Positions 34,670 through 42,381 of a DNA stretch of 64,000 bases are shown in pieces. The DNA lies in assembly GCA_029975915.1 (NCBI GenBank), contig JARKOC010000177.1, positions 522,433 to 586,432 of the forward strand, written 5' to 3'. This stretch comes from Bryobacteraceae bacterium (GTDB lineage: Bacteria; Acidobacteriota; Terriglobia; Bryobacterales; Bryobacteraceae). The translations under genes were made by a program, and so were the position numbers. Within the stretch, counting starts at the first letter, position 1. Each line of letters opens with the position of its first letter. The notes under the pieces are model-generated. The model saw nothing but the letters and a program-made list of their open reading frames with translations. It was not told the DNA's origin and did not search any database.

Positions 34670-36025
34670 ATGAAAACGAAAACCCTGTGCATCGCAGTGC
34701 TGCTTGCCGTGGGCGCCTGCACGCAGCCGCCGAAGCCGGACGACTCGGCATCATTCACGCCGGAGACCAAACGATTGACCGCCAAGGTTTACAACTCTCA
34801 ATTCCCCAAGGGCCACGACACTTACAACGGCATGGGCGCGGCCAGCGACGGCCGTATCTATTACGTTCTGTCGGCGGAACCTTATGACGTCGCCGGGCGG
34901 ATGTACCGCTTCGATCCGGCCAATGGCGAGATCAAGATGCTGGGCGATCTGACTGAGGTCTGCGGCGAGAAGGGCATGAACGTCGTGGCCCAAGGCAAGA
35001 GCCACGTCAACTTCATCGAGCGAGAGGGAAAGCTCTACTTCTCAACACACGTCGGTTTCTATCAGATCATCGACGACATGGAGAAGATGGGAGTTCCGCC
35101 GGCAGGGTGGAAGCCGTATCGTGGCGGCCACCTCCTGGAATACGACATGAAGACGGAGAAGTTCACCGACCTTGGTCTGGCGCCCGCAGGCGAGGGCGTG
35201 CTGACGACAAACATGGACGTCAAGCGCGGGCGCATCTACAACATCACCTGGCCGAAGGGAACGTTCTTCACTTACGATCTGGCCAAGAAAGAAATGAAGG
35301 TCATCGGCGACTTCTTCGAGAAGGGCGAAAACGGCAAGGGCGCCGATTACCGGACGATTTGCAGATCGATTGCCGTTGATCCTGAAGACGGGTCGGTTTA
35401 CTTCACGCGGGGTGAAGGAACGATCTTCCGCTACGACTACGCCACTGAAAAAGCGGCCAAAGTGGAAGGCGACGACCTCAAGAAGGATTACTTTGGACTG
35501 TACGATGTCACATCGGCCGGGCACATGGCCTACAACTGGCGCCAGACGGTCTATCATCCGCGGACGAAGTCATTTTTTGGCGTGCACGGCAATTCGGGCT
35601 ACCTGTTCCGATTCGACCCGCGCGCGCAGCGCGTCGAGGTGATTGACCGGATTACTTCGCTGCCATCCAAGCGAAGCGGCATGTTCGACCAGTTCAGTTA
35701 CGGGTATCTGGGCTTCACCCTCGGGCCTGACGGCGAGACGCTGTACTACCTGACCGGCGGACCGATCTATGTTGACGGCAAGCGCGTGAAGGGGAAGGAC
35801 TCGACAGGCAAGGGCGAATCAAAGGGGCTGGAGGACCTGCACCTGATCACCTGGCACATCCCGACCGGACGGTATACCGACCATGGCGCAATCTACTTGC
35901 CGAACGGCGACCGCCCGGCCTATGTGAATTCGATCGCCGTCGGCAAGGACGGAACGGTCTACACGCTGTCGCGCGTGACGGAGAATGGTGCGTTGCGCGC
36001 GGACCTGATCAGCGTCAAGCCCTGA
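34670..36025 (+). CDS. Beta-propeller lipoprotein of unknown function
   Basis: 451 residues. The leader MKTKTLCIAVLLAVGACTQP ends in a lipobox (VGAC), so Cys17 should carry lipid. The mature part is a run of repeats built on DGRIYYVLS, GRMYRFDPANGEIKMLGDL, GHLLEYDMKTEKFTDLG, GRIYNITW and GYLFRFDPRAQRVEVIDR, which fits a six- or seven-bladed propeller. Such lipoproteins in sugar loci may bind or process ligands at the membrane. The stop overlaps the transglycosylase start (TGATG). Confidence 0.72.
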   Translation: MKTKTLCIAVLLAVGACTQPPKPDDSASFTPETKRLTAKVYNSQFPKGHDTYNGMGAASDGRIYYVLSAEPYDVAGRMYRFDPANGEIKMLGDLTEVCGEKGMNVVAQGKSHVNFIEREGKLYFSTHVGFYQIIDDMEKMGVPPAGWKPYRGGHLLEYDMKTEKFTDLGLAPAGEGVLTTNMDVKRGRIYNITWPKGTFFTYDLAKKEMKVIGDFFEKGENGKGADYRTICRSIAVDPEDGSVYFTRGEGTIFRYDYATEKAAKVEGDDLKKDYFGLYDVTSAGHMAYNWRQTVYHPRTKSFFGVHGNSGYLFRFDPRAQRVEVIDRITSLPSKRSGMFDQFSYGYLGFTLGPDGETLYYLTGGPIYVDGKRVKGKDSTGKGESKGLEDLHLITWHIPTGRYTDHGAIYLPNGDRPAYVNSIAVGKDGTVYTLSRVTENGALRADLISVKP

Positions 36026-36717
36026 TGCTCAAACAGGGTCCGGCCATCACCCGGCCGCTGGTCCGGCGGATTCTGAGGTCCGGCCTTCTAGTGGCTGCGT
36101 GCGCCTACGGCGCCTGTCTACTGTCTCTGCTGTTGTTCAGGTTTGTTGATCCGCCGTTTACCGCCGTCCAGGCGCAACGGCGCGTCGAATCGTGGTTTGC
36201 CAAAGGAATATACCGCAAGCGGCACGAACCCGTCGCGCTCAAGGCGATTTCCCCGCACCTCCAGCATGCGGTCATAGCGGCAGAGGACGGGCGATTCTAT
36301 TCTCATTTCGGATTCGACTGGACCCAGATCAAGGACGCCATCGAGGACGATCTGGAGGACGGCAGGCTCCGCGGAGCATCGACCATCACTCAGCAACTGG
36401 TGAAGAACCTGTTCTTTACAACACGCTTCGGAATGGTCCGGAAAGCCGGCGAGGCTGCGGTGACGCCGGCGGCGGAACTATTGCTTGGCAAGAACCGCAT
36501 CCTCGAGCTCTACCTGAACAATGCCGAGTGGGGTCCGGGCGTCTTTGGCGCCGAAGCGGCGGCGAAGTTCCACTACCGGACTTCGGCTTCACGTCTGACA
36601 CGCGAGCAGGCTGCGAGACTCGCAGCGATCCTCCCATCCCCCAGACGCAGGAGACCGGCCCGGATGGATCGCTACTCGGCAATCATCCTGACGCGAATGG
36701 GCCAGATGGGCTGGTGA
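36025..36717 (+). CDS. mtgA: Monofunctional peptidoglycan glycosyltransferase (MtgA-like)
   Basis: 230 residues, about the standard length. One membrane anchor lies near 16-38. The GT51 motifs are all present: the catalytic Glu in AVIAAEDGRFYSHFGFD, GASTITQQLVKNLF and a RKAGEAAVTPAAELLLGK ... ILELYLNNAEWGPGVFGAEAAA block. It polymerises lipid II into glycan strands at the outer face of the cytoplasmic membrane. It is translationally coupled to the propeller lipoprotein gene and abuts the convergent marC with no gap. Confidence 0.93.
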   Translation: MLKQGPAITRPLVRRILRSGLLVAACAYGACLLSLLLFRFVDPPFTAVQAQRRVESWFAKGIYRKRHEPVALKAISPHLQHAVIAAEDGRFYSHFGFDWTQIKDAIEDDLEDGRLRGASTITQQLVKNLFFTTRFGMVRKAGEAAVTPAAELLLGKNRILELYLNNAEWGPGVFGAEAAAKFHYRTSASRLTREQAARLAAILPSPRRRRPARMDRYSAIILTRMGQMGW

Positions 36718-37425
36718 CTAGCGAATTGCCCCCTTCAGGAGCGGCGCCAGCAGACGCGATGCTCCGTTCCAGAAGATCTGGACGCCGATGCAGAACAAGA
36801 TGAAGGAGGACAGGCGAACGACGATCGACAACCCGGTTGGTCCGAGAACTCGGCTGATCCTCTCGGAAGAACCATAGGCGGCCCAGACGCTGCCGGACAC
36901 GGCAATGATCCCTACCATCGCGGCCATCGCCGCCCACATCGTGGGCACGGTTTCAGCGCCTGGGGCGCGTCCCCCACGGGCCAGGTTCGCGCCGAGGGTA
37001 AGCGCCACGGAAATCGACCCAGGCCCGACGGTGAGGGGCAACGTCAAGGGGTAGAACGCGTGTTGCTCCCAATCCTGGCGGGGACCATGTCTTGCCACGT
37101 CGCGGCTGCGATCGTCCTGATCCTTGTTCAACATGCCCCAGGCGGCCGCCGAAACAAGGAGTCCGCCCCCCACCTGCACGGCGGGCAAAGAAACACCGAA
37201 GAACGACAACACATGCGATCCCAGGAACATCGACCCCACAAGGATGCAGAAGCTAAAAAAGGCCACCTTGCGGGCCAGCGCCTGCCGGACCTCGGGCGGG
37301 TAATTCGAAGTCATCGACAAGAAAATAGTGGCCCCGCCCAACGGGTTGACGATCGGGAACAAAGCCGCGATGAACACAAGGACGGTCTGCGCGAATTCGA
37401 TGACTTGGGCTCCCATGCGGCTCAA
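36718..37425 (-). CDS. MarC-family (UPF0056) integral membrane protein
   Basis: 235 residues with six hydrophobic helices and the MarC pattern: FIAALFPIVNPLGGATIFLSM near the start, FFGVSLPAVQVGGGLLV, PLTLPLTVGPGSISVALTLGA and a C-terminal ILFCIGVQIFWNGASRLL. The cytoplasmic loop near 95-115 is charged (NKDQDDRSRDVARHG). The function of MarC proteins is not established; the old link to multiple antibiotic resistance was not upheld. It overlaps the aldose-epimerase-like gene (ATGA). Confidence 0.9.
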   Translation of the reverse strand: MSRMGAQVIEFAQTVLVFIAALFPIVNPLGGATIFLSMTSNYPPEVRQALARKVAFFSFCILVGSMFLGSHVLSFFGVSLPAVQVGGGLLVSAAAWGMLNKDQDDRSRDVARHGPRQDWEQHAFYPLTLPLTVGPGSISVALTLGANLARGGRAPGAETVPTMWAAMAAMVGIIAVSGSVWAAYGSSERISRVLGPTGLSIVVRLSSFILFCIGVQIFWNGASRLLAPLLKGAIR

Positions 37426-38480
37426 CTGGCAGCTAACGCGATAGCGTCATCGATGCTTACCGCTGGAGCGACTACTGCCGCATACGTGGCCGTGACGGCT
37501 GACAGGGCCGGGATCCAGCGATACCCGGGCACACCAAAAGTCCGCCCGCGGTCGATCATCGCGCGCCTCGATTCGGGGAAGGGCGAGACGCCGAACTCCA
37601 TCCCGCGAGTGATCGCCTTTCCATTCCACGGCGGCGCGGTCCGTCCCAGGTTCTCTTCCCAAATGCCAAGCCAAGGGAAATCGGATTGGCGCCAGATGTA
37701 AGCGACCGCGAGTTTGTGCGCGGGGCTCCAGGCGGCGAAATAGGCGTCGTTTCTGGCCGGGTCCATCAAATGAGTGGAGAACGCCCCCGACTTCTCGCGT
37801 GAGGTGAAGACGCGCAGGTCTTCCAAGCCGCCTTCGACCAGCGGCACGTGCGGCCATTCGAACTCGGCAGCGATGGCCATGTGGCCGAAACCGCCGGTGA
37901 AGTCCGATTCCATCGTTTTCGACTTCGTAGCGGTTGTTTCGAACCGGGTCTGTCCTTTTTGAAGAAAGGGTGGCCCCAGGGTGACATGTTGCGTCCAGGC
38001 CACGGGCCGGTCGCAGGGGGAGAGGTTTTCGACCGTCTCCTCGATCTCCAGACGTCTCGATCCCGCGGCTAGGCGAATCGTCCGGGTGAACTTAAGCTGA
38101 CATGTCATCAGCGTGGCCGTTTGCCGGAGCACATCCGCTTCCACCTGAATCTCATATGGAGCCACAGATCCTTCGCCGTGAACCGGGATGCCAGCGGCCG
38201 CCTCCTCGGCCGACGGCCCGCCGAAGAGATCGAGGCAAAGATTGTGCCCCAGAATCCCGGCCAGCAGCTTGGATTCCGCGTTGCAGCCGTACTCCGGGTG
38301 CCTGGCCTCGTCGTAGGTCGAGGGTTCGATCGACTTCCACGGAGGAGTCCATAAGGGATTGATGCCGGAGGCCTTATCGCGGATCGACGCGATATGTCCA
38401 CCCTCTTCGGTGATAACGACTTCAAGATGCTCGTTCTCGATCATGTGAGCGCGGCGGCCCAGGTAGTTCGTTTGTGCCAT
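37422..38480 (-). CDS. Aldose 1-epimerase-like (galactose mutarotase fold) protein
   Basis: 352 residues, no signal peptide. The beta-sandwich of the galactose-mutarotase-like superfamily is suggested by IENEHLEVVITEEGGHIASIRDK, a mid-protein His in VAWTQHVTLGPPFLQ and a C-terminal Glu in GIWEENLGRT. ITRGMEFGVSPFPE is also typical of the uncharacterised hexose-epimerase-like group. It may interconvert sugar anomers or act on modified sugars. It is coupled to marC by an ATGA overlap. Confidence 0.72.
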   Translation of the reverse strand: MAQTNYLGRRAHMIENEHLEVVITEEGGHIASIRDKASGINPLWTPPWKSIEPSTYDEARHPEYGCNAESKLLAGILGHNLCLDLFGGPSAEEAAAGIPVHGEGSVAPYEIQVEADVLRQTATLMTCQLKFTRTIRLAAGSRRLEIEETVENLSPCDRPVAWTQHVTLGPPFLQKGQTRFETTATKSKTMESDFTGGFGHMAIAAEFEWPHVPLVEGGLEDLRVFTSREKSGAFSTHLMDPARNDAYFAAWSPAHKLAVAYIWRQSDFPWLGIWEENLGRTAPPWNGKAITRGMEFGVSPFPESRRAMIDRGRTFGVPGYRWIPALSAVTATYAAVVAPAVSIDDAIALAAS

Positions 38481-38558
38481 GTCGAATCCTTCATACCACT
38501 TTCGGCCGCCTGGCGCATGTGCGCCGCCGCCGGATTATTACTTTCGCTGTGGCAACCC

Positions 38559-38564
38559 TACAAT
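38559..38564 (+). promoter_or_regulatory. Candidate -10 element of the TPR gene
   Basis: TACAAT ends six bases before the ATG at 38571, the same spacing as at 23538. A TTACTT about 15 bases upstream may serve as a poor -35. Transcription would start at the initiation codon, giving a leaderless message. Confidence 0.35.
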
Positions 38565-38570
38565 GAAGAC

Positions 38571-39707
38571 ATGGAGGCGGTACTTGCGCTTGTGTTGCTG
38601 CTTGGCCCGGCTGCCAAGATCCAGCCCCAGGAGGCGAGGCAAGCCGACCCAATTACGGCCGCATTGGCCCACCTGGACGGCGGCCGGCCTGCAGAGGCGG
38701 CTACATTATTGGAGCCTGTCGTCGCCAAGGAGCCGGAGAACCTTCCGGCGCGGTTCAATCTCGCCATCGCCTATTCAATGCTCGGGCGTGATGGTGACGC
38801 GATTGAAGCGTTCCGGAAAGTGCTTGAACAGTCGCCAAAGCTCGTCGAGGCTCAACTCAACCTTGGCCAGGTATTAGTCAAGACAGGACGCTTCGAGGAG
38901 TCGGTCCCCTTGCTCGAATCCGCCGCGGCCGCAAAGCCAGGTGACGTCCGCCCGGTCTATCTTCTTGCGCGTGCGTGGTCCGGGCGGCAGCTATGGAAAG
39001 AGGCCGCCGGGTGGTTTTTCAAGGCCGTTCAATTGGCGCCGGACGACCAGGACATTCTCCTCGAGGCCGCAGAGTGTTACGAACGGGCGGGAATGAAGCA
39101 GGAGGCGATCGGCGCATACAGGAAGTCGCCAGCCGTGGGCGCTCGCGAACGTCTCGGCGCCCTTTTGATGGAAACCGGAGACCACTCCGGCGCGGCGGCG
39201 GAATTCGAGGAGGTCATGCGGAAGTCGCCATCGCCGGCCGCAGCCTTTGCGTTGGCGACCATTTATCTTCGCGCCAAACAGCCGGCAAAGGCATTACCGC
39301 TCGCCGCCTACATCGTTGAAAAGGAACCAGCCAACGCCGAAGCGCGTCTCTTCTTGGGCCGCTTGCTGCGCGACGAAAAGCGATTCCAGGAAGCCGCCGA
39401 ACAGTTCTTTGCCGCCACCAAAAACAGGCCTGACTCGATTGAAGCATGGAACGAACTCGCCGGCATGTTGATCCTGTTGAAGAACTACGGCGCTGCCGTG
39501 GCGGCGCTCGACAAGAGCTTTGCGCTTGGCGGCGAAACCCCTGGTTATTGGTGGTTCCGTGCGACCGCGCTTGATAACCTCCACCAGACTGAGCTTGCGC
39601 TCGAATGCTACAGGAAGTTTCTCGCCCAGAGCGGCGGCAAGTTCCCTGACGAGGAGTTCAAAGCGCGGCAACGGGTGCGTATCCTCGAAAAGGAGGTGAA
39701 GCGTTGA
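38571..39707 (+). CDS. Secreted TPR-repeat protein
   Basis: 378 residues from the ATG at 38571. MEAVLALVLLLGPAAKIQPQ is a signal peptide. Most of the rest is tetratricopeptide repeats, for example ENLPARFNLAIAYSMLGRDG, PKLVEAQLNLGQVLVKTGRF, ALATIYLRAKQPAKALPLAA and DSIEAWNELAGMLILLKNYG. TPR proteins serve as assembly scaffolds. A longer frame from 38394 has no signal and overlaps the promoter. Its stop overlaps the start of the next small secreted protein, so the three downstream plus-strand genes form one operon. Confidence 0.82.
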   Translation: MEAVLALVLLLGPAAKIQPQEARQADPITAALAHLDGGRPAEAATLLEPVVAKEPENLPARFNLAIAYSMLGRDGDAIEAFRKVLEQSPKLVEAQLNLGQVLVKTGRFEESVPLLESAAAAKPGDVRPVYLLARAWSGRQLWKEAAGWFFKAVQLAPDDQDILLEAAECYERAGMKQEAIGAYRKSPAVGARERLGALLMETGDHSGAAAEFEEVMRKSPSPAAAFALATIYLRAKQPAKALPLAAYIVEKEPANAEARLFLGRLLRDEKRFQEAAEQFFAATKNRPDSIEAWNELAGMLILLKNYGAAVAALDKSFALGGETPGYWWFRATALDNLHQTELALECYRKFLAQSGGKFPDEEFKARQRVRILEKEVKR

Positions 39708-40129
39708 CGTCACTCGCGTTAATGACCCTCCTGGCCGCCGGTCCGCCAGCGAATCTCGACCAGGTTCGTGCAGAGTCCAGGCTCGAAAAGCGCTCTGAGT
39801 TGGCCATTGAGCACGCAGGCGTGGTTATGGCGCGCGCCAGAAAGATCGTTGTCGACTCTGGATCGCGTCTGGAACTGGAGGATGCTCTCCGGCAGATCGC
39901 TGAGAGTTGCCAGTTGGCGCTCGACTCTCTGAGGCAGACCGGGAAACGGCCCAACAAACTGTCTAAGCAATACAAAAAAGCGGAGTTACGGACGCGCTCA
40001 CTCATCAAGGAATTGGCTGATCTAGTGTCAGCCCTCTCGTTGGACGACCGCCCGGAAGCGGAGAAGGTGCGCGCCAGGATTCAGTTGTTGCATGAGGAGT
40101 TTCTCCTGGGAGTGATGGGGGGAAAGTAG
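39704..40129 (+). CDS. Small secreted helical protein
   Basis: 141 residues from a TTG that overlaps the TPR gene stop; an ATG at 39722 is an alternative. A hydrophobic leader (LALMTLLAAGPPA) suggests secretion. The mature protein is all-helical and charged, with LAIEHAGVVMARARKIV and LEDALRQIAESCQLALDSLRQ, and has no known motif. It may be a structural cousin of the next gene product. The function is unknown; the context suggests a complex with the TPR protein. Confidence 0.62.
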   Translation: MTSLALMTLLAAGPPANLDQVRAESRLEKRSELAIEHAGVVMARARKIVVDSGSRLELEDALRQIAESCQLALDSLRQTGKRPNKLSKQYKKAELRTRSLIKELADLVSALSLDDRPEAEKVRARIQLLHEEFLLGVMGGK

Positions 40130-40136
40130 GACAGAG

Positions 40137-40799
40137 ATGAATTGGTTGGCCCTGCCCATGCTCGTAATAGCGCTGGCGCTCGCGGCTCCGGCTCAAACGG
40201 ATTTTCTCACCGCTGATGAAGCCGATCAGATCCGGCTTGCACAGGAGCCGAACCTGCGGATTGGACTCTACCTGAAGTTCGCGCGTCAACGTGCCGATCT
40301 ACTCGACCAGTTGTTCGCTGAGAACAAAACAGGCCGGTCGAGTACGATTCATAGCCATCTCGAACAATTGACGAGACTCATGGAGACGCTCGACGTGGTC
40401 ATCGACGACGCGCTGAGGCATCAGAAAGAGGTTACGGCATTGCCGGATGTGGCCAAGACGGCGCGATTGCTTCAGGCGAAGCTTGAGAAGTTCCGTGACT
40501 CAAATCCGCCGGATTTGGCTCGCTACAAGTTTGCCCTCGACACTGCGGTCGACACCCTAAGCGATAGCGCGGAACTGGCTGAAGAGGATCTTCGAGACCG
40601 CATTCGCGGCGTTGAGGCCAAAGAAGTGGAGAGGCGCAAACAGCACGATGCCCTGGCCACACCATCCTCAGTGGAAGAGGCGCGTAAAGCCGCCGAGAAG
40701 GCCGCCGAAGCGAAAAAGGCCGAAGACAGCAAAACGAAGAAACGCCCGAGCCTGCTCCGAAAGGGAGAAACCGTGGGCGCCAAGCCGGGCAAGCAGTAG
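40137..40799 (+). CDS. Secreted helical protein with Lys-rich tail
   Basis: 220 residues preceded by GGAAAGTAGGA. MNWLALPMLVIALALAAPAQ is a clear signal peptide. Residues about 25-160 are helical (IGLYLKFARQRADLLDQLF, LEQLTRLMETLDVVIDDAL). Residues 165-220 are rich in Lys, Glu and Ala and end in a basic stretch (KKRPSLLRKGETVGAKPGKQ), which could bind nucleic acid, LPS or the cell wall. No domain is recognised. It is the last gene of the TPR operon and ends four bases from the convergent AI-2E-family gene. Confidence 0.65.
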   Translation: MNWLALPMLVIALALAAPAQTDFLTADEADQIRLAQEPNLRIGLYLKFARQRADLLDQLFAENKTGRSSTIHSHLEQLTRLMETLDVVIDDALRHQKEVTALPDVAKTARLLQAKLEKFRDSNPPDLARYKFALDTAVDTLSDSAELAEEDLRDRIRGVEAKEVERRKQHDALATPSSVEEARKAAEKAAEAKKAEDSKTKKRPSLLRKGETVGAKPGKQ

Positions 40800-40802
40800 C
40801 TG

Positions 40803-41957
40803 TCAATCCGCCGATACGCTATCAGGCTGTCCGGCCGGAGCCGGACTGGCTGCTGGTTCGAGCGTCCCGGCCTTCTGCCAGGCAAGACGTTCCTCGTTCA
40901 ACATCCGGAGCATGACGAATGCCATGGTCAATATGACCGGGCCAGCAAATAGGCCGATGAAGCCAAAGGCCTGTACGCCCCCCATGAGAGAGAGGAAGAT
41001 CGCGAGCGTGTTCATCTCGATGCCCTTCTTCAGAACCATGGGCCGGACAAAGTTGTCCGACATGCCGACCACGAAGATTCCCCAAGCCAGAAGGAACATG
41101 GCTTTCCCATAGGCTCCGCCAATCGCCAGATAAGCAACCGCGGGCACAACAACAAAAGCAGTGCCGACAAGCGGAATCAAAGAACAGAATGCCGCGGTGA
41201 CAGCCCAGAACACCGGCGACGGAAGACCGGCCAGCGCAAAGCCCACGCCCACCAGCGCACCCTGCGAAGCGGCCACGGCGATCATGCCGTACAGGTTCGC
41301 CACAATCGCCGATTTCATCGTCTCCAGCATCAGGTTAAGCCGGTCCTTTTGGATCGGAACGTACTCGTGCAAATGCTGCCCGAACCGCTCCCCAATCGGA
41401 AACAGGAAGAGCATGATGAAAAGGGTCAGCAGGATGTCGGTGGTCGTCGTTGCAATGTTGCCGAATAATTTGCCGCTCCAGGTGATGATTTTCGCCCCAG
41501 CCGCCTGCGCTCTCTCCGCAATAGCCGATTTGATCTCATCCGCCGGTATTCCGGTTTGCGAACTGATCCACCCCACTGGCGCATCAGCGGCCTGGCCGAG
41601 ATAACTGGCCCACCCGCCGTAAGCGGCGCTTTGCCGCTCGATTCCGCTGTATGCCGACCGCGCTTCCCTTGCCACAACCGTACCGAGAGCAACTAAAGGA
41701 ACCAGCAGCACGACAAGAAGAGCGAGGATGCACAAGGCAGCCGCCGCATCGGCGTTGCGCACGCGGGCGTGAATCCACTCATACAGGGGATAGAAACAGA
41801 CCGTCAGCATGGATGCGGCCAGGAGCACCTCGGCAAACGGCCTGAGGATGAGGAAGACGGCCAGGGCCAGGAGGATCGTGAAGGCGAGGATACTGGCGAG
41901 CGAAAGAAGTCTTGCCCGGACGTTGCCCAGATCGCCTCCGGAGTTCTTAGAACCCAT
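40803..41957 (-). CDS. AI-2E/PerM-family transport protein
   Basis: 384 residues from the ATG at 41957, which overlaps the tsaE 3' end by 11 bases. About eight hydrophobic helices, with the family region VGTAFVVVPAVAYLAIGGAYG and the late block FVVGMSDNFVRPMVLKKG, then FLSLMGGVQAFGFIGLFAGPV. Members export small molecules or ions; AI-2 export is proven only for a few. A further upstream in-frame start at 42017 would run far into tsaE and is rejected. Confidence 0.9.
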   Translation of the reverse strand: MGSKNSGGDLGNVRARLLSLASILAFTILLALAVFLILRPFAEVLLAASMLTVCFYPLYEWIHARVRNADAAAALCILALLVVLLVPLVALGTVVAREARSAYSGIERQSAAYGGWASYLGQAADAPVGWISSQTGIPADEIKSAIAERAQAAGAKIITWSGKLFGNIATTTTDILLTLFIMLFLFPIGERFGQHLHEYVPIQKDRLNLMLETMKSAIVANLYGMIAVAASQGALVGVGFALAGLPSPVFWAVTAAFCSLIPLVGTAFVVVPAVAYLAIGGAYGKAMFLLAWGIFVVGMSDNFVRPMVLKKGIEMNTLAIFLSLMGGVQAFGFIGLFAGPVILTMAFVMLRMLNEERLAWQKAGTLEPAASPAPAGQPDSVSAD

Positions 41958-42381
41958 ACTCGGTGACCTCCAAAGTGCGTTCTTCGTTCGCTGCTGCGGT
42001 AATTCTGATCTCGACACGGCGCGCTGGAAGTAGCTCGGGAAACCGCTCGGCCCACTCGAGAAGGATCAAGGCAGGACGTTCAAGGATCTCCTCCAGTCCG
42101 ATATGCTCGACCTCCTCAATTGTCTCCAGCCGGTACAAGTCGACGTGGTACACACTCACCGGGTCGCCATATTCGTGAATCAGCGGAAACGTCGGGCTTG
42201 ATACATCCGCTTCATCCACCGCGCCCGTTCCCGCCGCGAGACCTTTGGCCAGAGTTGTCTTGCCGGCGCCCAACGTTCCGATTAGCAAGACGGCGCATGG
42301 CCTCGGCCACCGGCCTGACAACACGCGGCCAAGCGCGATGGTCTCCTGCTCGCTACTGGTCTTGAAGGTCTCGCGTCTCAC
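41947..42381 (-). CDS. tsaE: tRNA threonylcarbamoyladenosine biosynthesis ATPase TsaE
   Basis: 144 residues from the GTG at 42381, preceded by GAGG six bases upstream. Walker A is GTLGAGKTTLAKGLA. SSPTFPLIHEYG and HVDLYRLETIEEVEHIGL are diagnostic of TsaE, as is LLEWAERFPELLP. It works with TsaB and TsaD in making t6A on tRNAs reading ANN codons. It overlaps the end of nnr by 29 bases, and the nnr-tsaE neighbourhood mirrors the yjeF-yjeE arrangement of other bacteria. A longer frame to 42426 lacks homology-like sequence. Confidence 0.9.
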   Translation of the reverse strand: MRRETFKTSSEQETIALGRVLSGRWPRPCAVLLIGTLGAGKTTLAKGLAAGTGAVDEADVSSPTFPLIHEYGDPVSVYHVDLYRLETIEEVEHIGLEEILERPALILLEWAERFPELLPARRVEIRITAAANEERTLEVTEYGF

